Positions 59,646-64,000 of a stretch of DNA of 64,000 bases are shown one piece after another. The position numbers were made by a program, and so were the translations under genes. Each line of letters starts with the position of its first letter. Positions within the stretch are counted from its first letter, which is position 1. Below the pieces are notes generated by a model that was not told where the DNA came from, did not search any database, and saw nothing but the letters and a program-made list of their open reading frames with translations. Source of the stretch: Comamonadaceae bacterium (lineage in GTDB: Bacteria > Pseudomonadota > Gammaproteobacteria > Burkholderiales > Burkholderiaceae_C); assembly GCA_947476285.1 (NCBI GenBank), contig CANJPU010000004.1:1-64000 (forward strand). Reading direction: 5' to 3'.

Positions 59646-60806
59646 ATGAGCAATCACCAGAATCGAATTTTCGGCCTGACCGAAGCCCAGGTCATGATCC
59701 AATCGAGCGTGCAGGATCTGTTGGCGCGCTGCCTGCCTCCGGAGAAAGTGGCGCAACTCGACGAGGACCGGCAGTTTCCCTTCGAGGCCTACGATGCCAT
59801 GGCCAAGGCCGGCTGGATGGGCTTGCCCCATCCGCAGGAGTGGGGCGGCTCAGGCGGCAGCTTCAAGGATCTGGCGGTGCTGATCGAGGCCATCGCCTAT
59901 CACAACGTACAGATGGCCTCTGCCTATCTCACCACCGTGGTGTACGCCGGCATGCACATTCGCTTTGGCGCGAGCGAGGCGCTCAAGTCGCGCATCCTGC
60001 CCAAGCTGGTCAGTGGTGAGTTGCGGCTGGCGTTCTCACTGACCGAGCCGCAATCGGGCTCGGACGCTGCGTCCATCGTGACGCGCGCGGTGCGCGATGG
60101 CGACGACTATGTGATCACCGGCCAGAAGATCTACATCACCTGCGCGCATGTGGCCGACCATCTGGTGGTGGTGACCAAGACCTCGCCTGATCAAGGCCAC
60201 CGCGGCATCAGCATCTTTCTGGTGGATGTGAAGTCGCCGGGCCTCTGCATCACCCCCTTGCGCGGGCTGGGTCGGCGCATGATTCACACCAACCAGGTCT
60301 TCTTCGATGGGGTCCGGGTGCCGGCGTCGCATCTTCTGGGCGAGCTCGATGGGGGCTGGAAGAACATGATGCAGGGCCTGAACATCGAGCGGCTCTGCCT
60401 GGCGGCAGCCGCTGCCGGCAACTGCCAGCGCATCATCGACTATGCCGCAGCCTATGCGCGCGTGCGGGTGCAATTTGGCCAGGCCATCACCCACTTCCAG
60501 GCTATTGGCCATAAGTTCGCTGAAATGCAGATGATGACCGAAACCGCCCGTGTGCTGACCTATCGGGTCGCCGACATGCTAGATGCCGGTCTCAGGCCCG
60601 ACATGGAAACCGCCATTGCCAAAGCGGTGGCGACGGAAAACAATTCCAAGTGTGCCGACATGGGCATCCAGATCATGGGCGGCGCGGGTCTCATGATGGA
60701 CCACGAGATGCAAATGTATTTGCGCGACTCGCGGGTGGGCACCATAGGCGGGGGCACCAGCGAGATCATGCGCACGGTGATCGCCAAGAACATGGATCTT
60801 GGCTGA
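59646..60806 (+). CDS. Acyl-CoA dehydrogenase
   Basis: A 386-residue flavoprotein that makes an alpha,beta-double bond in an acyl-CoA. FAD-binding segments are LAFSLTEPQSGSDAAS and GQKIYITCAHVAD. The C-terminal domain has IMGGAGLMMDHEMQMYLRDSRVGTIGGGTSEIMR. The catalytic Glu of medium-chain enzymes is replaced by Gly in this motif, but a Glu stands in GLNIERLCLA, the place used by isovaleryl-CoA and long-chain enzymes. A branched or otherwise bulky substrate is therefore likely. It is the first gene of the unit. Confidence 0.92.
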   Translation: MSNHQNRIFGLTEAQVMIQSSVQDLLARCLPPEKVAQLDEDRQFPFEAYDAMAKAGWMGLPHPQEWGGSGGSFKDLAVLIEAIAYHNVQMASAYLTTVVYAGMHIRFGASEALKSRILPKLVSGELRLAFSLTEPQSGSDAASIVTRAVRDGDDYVITGQKIYITCAHVADHLVVVTKTSPDQGHRGISIFLVDVKSPGLCITPLRGLGRRMIHTNQVFFDGVRVPASHLLGELDGGWKNMMQGLNIERLCLAAAAAGNCQRIIDYAAAYARVRVQFGQAITHFQAIGHKFAEMQMMTETARVLTYRVADMLDAGLRPDMETAIAKAVATENNSKCADMGIQIMGGAGLMMDHEMQMYLRDSRVGTIGGGTSEIMRTVIAKNMDLG

Positions 60807-60853
60807 GGTCGGCCAAGATCCACAATTGATCTCAACATTCGAAGGTGTAACCC

Positions 60854-62209
60854 ATGGCAGCGACAACAACGAGGCAAGTTGCGCAGTATGTGCACGGCAC
60901 GAATTACACAGATCTTCATCCGGAGGTGATCGACAAGGCCAAGGCCTTGTGCGTGAGCGCACTGGGCATGACAGTGGGCGGCTCTCGCATTCATGCGGGG
61001 CAGGTGCTGGCCCAATACGCCCGCAGCGCCGGCGGCTCGCCCACCAGCGGCGTCATCGGCGCGGGCTTTCGCACATCGGCAGAGATGGCCGCCATGGTCA
61101 ATGGCACGGCTGCCCACAGCACCGAACTGGAAGACGACAGTTGGCCCGAGGCCATGTACACCTGCCACATCATTCCGGCGGTGTTTGCCTTGGGCGAGGA
61201 ACTGGGTTCGAGCGGCAAAGCCATTCTGGAGGCGCTCATTGTGGGCTATGAAGTGCAGGCCCGGCCCGGCTCCATCGTCACCGATGGCGGCGCATCGGAC
61301 CGCGGCATCCTCACCGCGCCCCACCTGGGCACACTGGGCGTGGCCGCCGCATCGTCCAAGCTGCTGGGCCTGGGCATGGAGGAAACCATGATGGCCATCA
61401 GCCTGGCTGCATCGCAGGCGTGTGGCTCGACCCGCCAGATGGGAACCGGCGCCCACTTGTACGAGGCCGGCGTGGCTGGGCGCAACGGCATCAGTGCGGC
61501 CAAGCTCGCCAAGCTGGGCCTGACGGGCGATGCCAAGATACTGGAAGGACCGCGTGGCTACTTCGACGCTCTGGCCGGCCGGCCTGATCTTGAATTCACC
61601 CTGGGCAGCGGCACCAATATGCGCATCATGGAAGTGGGCTTCAAGAAGTTCACCGCCTGCTACCTGATGCAGCGCATCGTCGATGGCATCACCGAAATCA
61701 TCACCCGCAATCATCTCAGCGCGGAAGATGTGGCCTCGGTGGTGGTGGATGTGAACCCCACTTTTCCTGAAATCATCAAGTTCCCGCAGCCGAGCAACGG
61801 CGATGAGTCGCGCTTCAGCATGCACCACTGCGTGGCCGCGGCCCTCATGCGCGAGGAAATATCGCTCAAGACCTTCACCGACGAAGGCGTGAAAAATCCC
61901 GCGCTGCAAGCCCACTGGCACAAGACCAGCCTGGTGGTGCACCCGGAGTGGAAACGGGCCATCATGGGTGAGTCCAATCCCCTGACCATCACGACGCGCG
62001 ATGGCAATGAATACAAGAAACTGTGCGTCGTCTCCCACGGTGATCCTGAGGACCCGCTCAGCCTCGAAGAGGTCAGGCAAAAATACATGAGCTGCGTGGA
62101 AGGCATCATCGCCGATGCCCCAGCGCGCCAGGGTGCGGACCTGATCTTCACACTCGAAGAGCACAAGGACGTGGCCAAGCTGATGCAGATCTTGACCTTC
62201 CCCGCCTAA
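60854..62209 (+). CDS. MmgE/PrpD family protein
   Basis: A 451-residue protein of the 2-methylcitrate dehydratase/aconitate decarboxylase-like family. It has the segment ALGMTVGGSRI, the catalytic region VNGTAAHSTELEDDSWPEA with its Asp and His, and a later GVAAASSKLLGLG. Members dehydrate, decarboxylate or epimerise branched di- or tricarboxylic acids. Without other methylcitrate-cycle genes here, it is not a plain PrpD. It follows the acyl-CoA dehydrogenase gene by 47 bases. Confidence 0.88.
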   Translation: MAATTTRQVAQYVHGTNYTDLHPEVIDKAKALCVSALGMTVGGSRIHAGQVLAQYARSAGGSPTSGVIGAGFRTSAEMAAMVNGTAAHSTELEDDSWPEAMYTCHIIPAVFALGEELGSSGKAILEALIVGYEVQARPGSIVTDGGASDRGILTAPHLGTLGVAAASSKLLGLGMEETMMAISLAASQACGSTRQMGTGAHLYEAGVAGRNGISAAKLAKLGLTGDAKILEGPRGYFDALAGRPDLEFTLGSGTNMRIMEVGFKKFTACYLMQRIVDGITEIITRNHLSAEDVASVVVDVNPTFPEIIKFPQPSNGDESRFSMHHCVAAALMREEISLKTFTDEGVKNPALQAHWHKTSLVVHPEWKRAIMGESNPLTITTRDGNEYKKLCVVSHGDPEDPLSLEEVRQKYMSCVEGIIADAPARQGADLIFTLEEHKDVAKLMQILTFPA

Positions 62210-62224
62210 CCTGGGAGAGATCAC

Positions 62225-63106
62225 ATGGCAGATGGCAGATGGGGCTTTGTGGGCCTGGGCAACATGGGCGCGCCGATGGCGGCCAGCCTGGCCAAGGCCG
62301 GGCACAAGCCGCTGGTGTTCGATCTGCGGCCAGAGGCGATGGTGGCGCTTCATCCAGTCGGTGCGCAGTCGGCTGCTTCTTTGGCCGAACTGATAGACAC
62401 CTGCGATGTCATCGCCACCTGCCTGCTCTACGACCATCAAGTCAGGCAAACCTTTCTCGGGCCGGGCGGCATCATCGAGCGCGGCCGGGCTGGGCAGGTC
62501 GTCTTGATACACAGCACCTTGCTGCCCGCGACCGTGATGGAGATCGCCCAGGCGGCGCAGGCCAAGGGCATGGGGCTGATCGATGCGCCCGTCAGTGGCG
62601 GCGGTGAACGCACTGGGCCGGCATCACTGGAGGGCTCGCTCACCGTCATGGTCGGGGCCGACGACTGGGCCTGGGAAAAAGCCCGCCCCATGCTGGAGAT
62701 CGTCGGCAAGCATGTGGTGCGGGTGGGCAAGCCCGGTGCGGGCCAAATCGTCAAGCTGGGCAACAACATCATGGCGCTGTGCAATCAGGTGGTGCACATG
62801 GAGGCCATCCGCTTCGTCGAGGCCTTCGGCGTCACCCGCGAAGCGCTGGACCAGGTGGCCATGCTCAGCTCGGGCGCTTCCTGGGCGGTGGCCAACTACG
62901 GCCACTTCGATCGCTACGGTAGCGAACACACCCTGGCCGGCACGCCGGAGATGCCGCACCGCCTGGGCAAAGACCTTCGCTACGCGGTGTCGGTCGCGCA
63001 GGAGGAATGGGCCTATCTGCCCACAGTGGCCCTGTGTTCACAACTCTTGCCCGGCCTGTTTGAGCAGCGTTGGGCCGAGTACAAGAAGAAGCTGGCCGAT
63101 CAGTGA
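62225..63106 (+). CDS. 3-Hydroxyisobutyrate dehydrogenase-like NAD(P) reductase
   Basis: A 293-residue beta-hydroxyacid dehydrogenase. It begins WGFVGLGNMGAPMAASLAKAGH (dinucleotide fold), has the substrate segment DAPVSGGGERTGPASLEGSL and the catalytic Lys in GAGQIVKLGNN. It reversibly oxidises a 3-hydroxy acid such as 3-hydroxyisobutyrate or tartronate. It is the last gene of the acyl-CoA dehydrogenase-MmgE/PrpD unit, 15 bases after the previous gene. Confidence 0.9.
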   Translation: MADGRWGFVGLGNMGAPMAASLAKAGHKPLVFDLRPEAMVALHPVGAQSAASLAELIDTCDVIATCLLYDHQVRQTFLGPGGIIERGRAGQVVLIHSTLLPATVMEIAQAAQAKGMGLIDAPVSGGGERTGPASLEGSLTVMVGADDWAWEKARPMLEIVGKHVVRVGKPGAGQIVKLGNNIMALCNQVVHMEAIRFVEAFGVTREALDQVAMLSSGASWAVANYGHFDRYGSEHTLAGTPEMPHRLGKDLRYAVSVAQEEWAYLPTVALCSQLLPGLFEQRWAEYKKKLADQ

Positions 63107-63122
63107 GCAGCCAGCGGCGGGC

Positions 63123-64000
63123 TCACAGCAGCCGTTTCAGATAACGTCCGGTGTGGCTGTTCGGATTGGCCGCGATTTCTTCGGGCGTGCCCACCGCCAC
63201 CACTTCGCCGCCACCAGCGCCACCCTCCGGGCCCATGTCGATCAGCCAGTCGGCGGTCTTGATCACATCCAGGTTGTGCTCGATCACCACGATGGTGTTG
63301 CCGGCGTCGCGCAACTGATGCAGCACCTTGAGCAACAAGGCGATGTCGGCAAAGTGCAGACCGGTGGTCGGCTCATCCAGGATGTACAAGGTGCGGCCCG
63401 TGTCGCGCTTGGACAGCTCCAGCGCGAGCTTGACACGCTGCGCCTCGCCGCCCGAGAGCGTGGTAGCCGCTTGCCCCAGCTTGATGTAGGACAGGCCCAC
63501 ATCCAGCAAGGTCTGCAGCTTGCGCGCGATGGTGGGCACCGCCTGCAGGAACAAGCGGGCTTCCTCTACCGTCATGTCCAGTATCTGCGCGATGTTGCGC
63601 CCCTTCCACTGCACCTCCAGGGTTTCGCGGTTGTAGCGCTGGCCGTGACAGACATCGCAGGGCACATAGACATCGGGCAGAAAGTGCATCTCCACCTTGA
63701 CCACGCCGTCGCCCTGGCAGGCCTCGCAGCGTCCGCCGGCCACGTTGAATGAAAAGCGCCCGGGGCCATAGCCGCGCTCGCGGGCCATCGGCACTTCGGC
63801 CATCAGTTCGCGGATGGGCGTGAACAGGCCAGTGTAGGTGGCCGGGTTGCTGCGCGGCGTGCGGCCGATGGGCGACTGGTCCACATTGATGACCTTGTCG
63901 AAATGCTCGATGCCTTCCACTGCCTCATGCGCCGCCGGCTCATCATGGGCGCGATAGAGGGTGCGTGCCACGGCCGCGTAGAGTGTGTCATTCACCAGAG
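63123..64000 (-). CDS. uvrA: UvrABC system protein A, C-terminal part
   Basis: The last about 292 residues of the DNA-damage sensor UvrA; the gene continues past the end of the window on its N-terminal side. Visible are the zinc finger [27 protein letters not shown], the ABC signature [19 protein letters not shown] and the Walker [13 protein letters not shown]. The true start is outside the window. It is convergent with the dehydrogenase gene. Confidence 0.96.
   Translation of the reverse strand, partial: LVNDTLYAAVARTLYRAHDEPAAHEAVEGIEHFDKVINVDQSPIGRTPRSNPATYTGLFTPIRELMAEVPMARERGYGPGRFSFNVAGGRCEACQGDGVVKVEMHFLPDVYVPCDVCHGQRYNRETLEVQWKGRNIAQILDMTVEEARLFLQAVPTIARKLQTLLDVGLSYIKLGQAATTLSGGEAQRVKLALELSKRDTGRTLYILDEPTTGLHFADIALLLKVLHQLRDAGNTIVVIEHNLDVIKTADWLIDMGPEGGAGGGEVVAVGTPEEIAANPNSHTGRYLKRLL

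Noticed and set aside
60560..62512. A 650-residue minus-strand open frame
   Set aside because: It covers the MmgE/PrpD gene in the opposite direction and shows only His/Gly-rich shadow sequence.

Overview
The window is a GC-rich stretch of chromosome from a betaproteobacterium, most likely a Burkholderiales of the Comamonadaceae type. The reasons are the many Bug/TctC solute-binding proteins, methionine synthase split into two genes, a GTP-dependent PEP carboxykinase, and the conserved neighbourhoods lplT/alr/radA and radA-ilvE-zinc finger-waaF. I saw no rRNA, tRNA, CRISPR array, complete insertion sequence or prophage. About 57 protein genes (one interrupted, one cut by the window end) fill the sequence on both strands.

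Layout. 1-10.5 kb: an interrupted thioesterase gene next to a 127-base inverted-repeat segment, a uracil/xanthine permease, acetoacetyl-CoA synthetase, a metallophosphoesterase, a LysR regulator with a Bug protein, and pckG with a structured leader. 10.4-22.8 kb: a 45-residue membrane protein, threonine dehydratase, an unusual double AAA+ ATPase, RecQ, the two methionine synthase genes, an MFS carrier and ComM. 22.9-26.6 kb: a nitrogen-regulated unit (outer-membrane protein, glnK, amtB) behind a clear sigma-54 promoter and an NtrC-type site. 26.6-36.4 kb: an SMP-30 lactonase, glcE-glcF without glcD, glutathione peroxidase, an EamA carrier, lplT, alr, a ketopantoate reductase and an HpaI aldolase. 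36.5-47.1 kb: radA, ilvE, waaF, an OmpR/EnvZ-type pair with ampG, an M48 peptidase and a serralysin-type RTX protease.

47.3-52.0 kb: an operon for a multisubunit 2-oxoacid oxidoreductase (gamma, alpha, beta, and a fused NAD(P)H-flavoprotein/ferredoxin subunit), preceded by a perfect FNR-type box (TTGAT-N4-ATCAA). pyrF follows.

52.8-63.1 kb: a catabolic island organised around a sigma-54 activator with a PAS-like sensor region. On one side lie a cupin, a Bug protein and two tandem ketopantoate-reductase-like genes; a second Bug gene lies divergently from them; on the other side are an acyl-CoA dehydrogenase, an MmgE/PrpD protein and a 3-hydroxyisobutyrate-dehydrogenase-like protein. Two of the three outward transcription units carry good -24/-12 promoters and the third a weaker one. 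The substrate is unknown, and this is the best candidate here for an undescribed system. The window ends inside uvrA.
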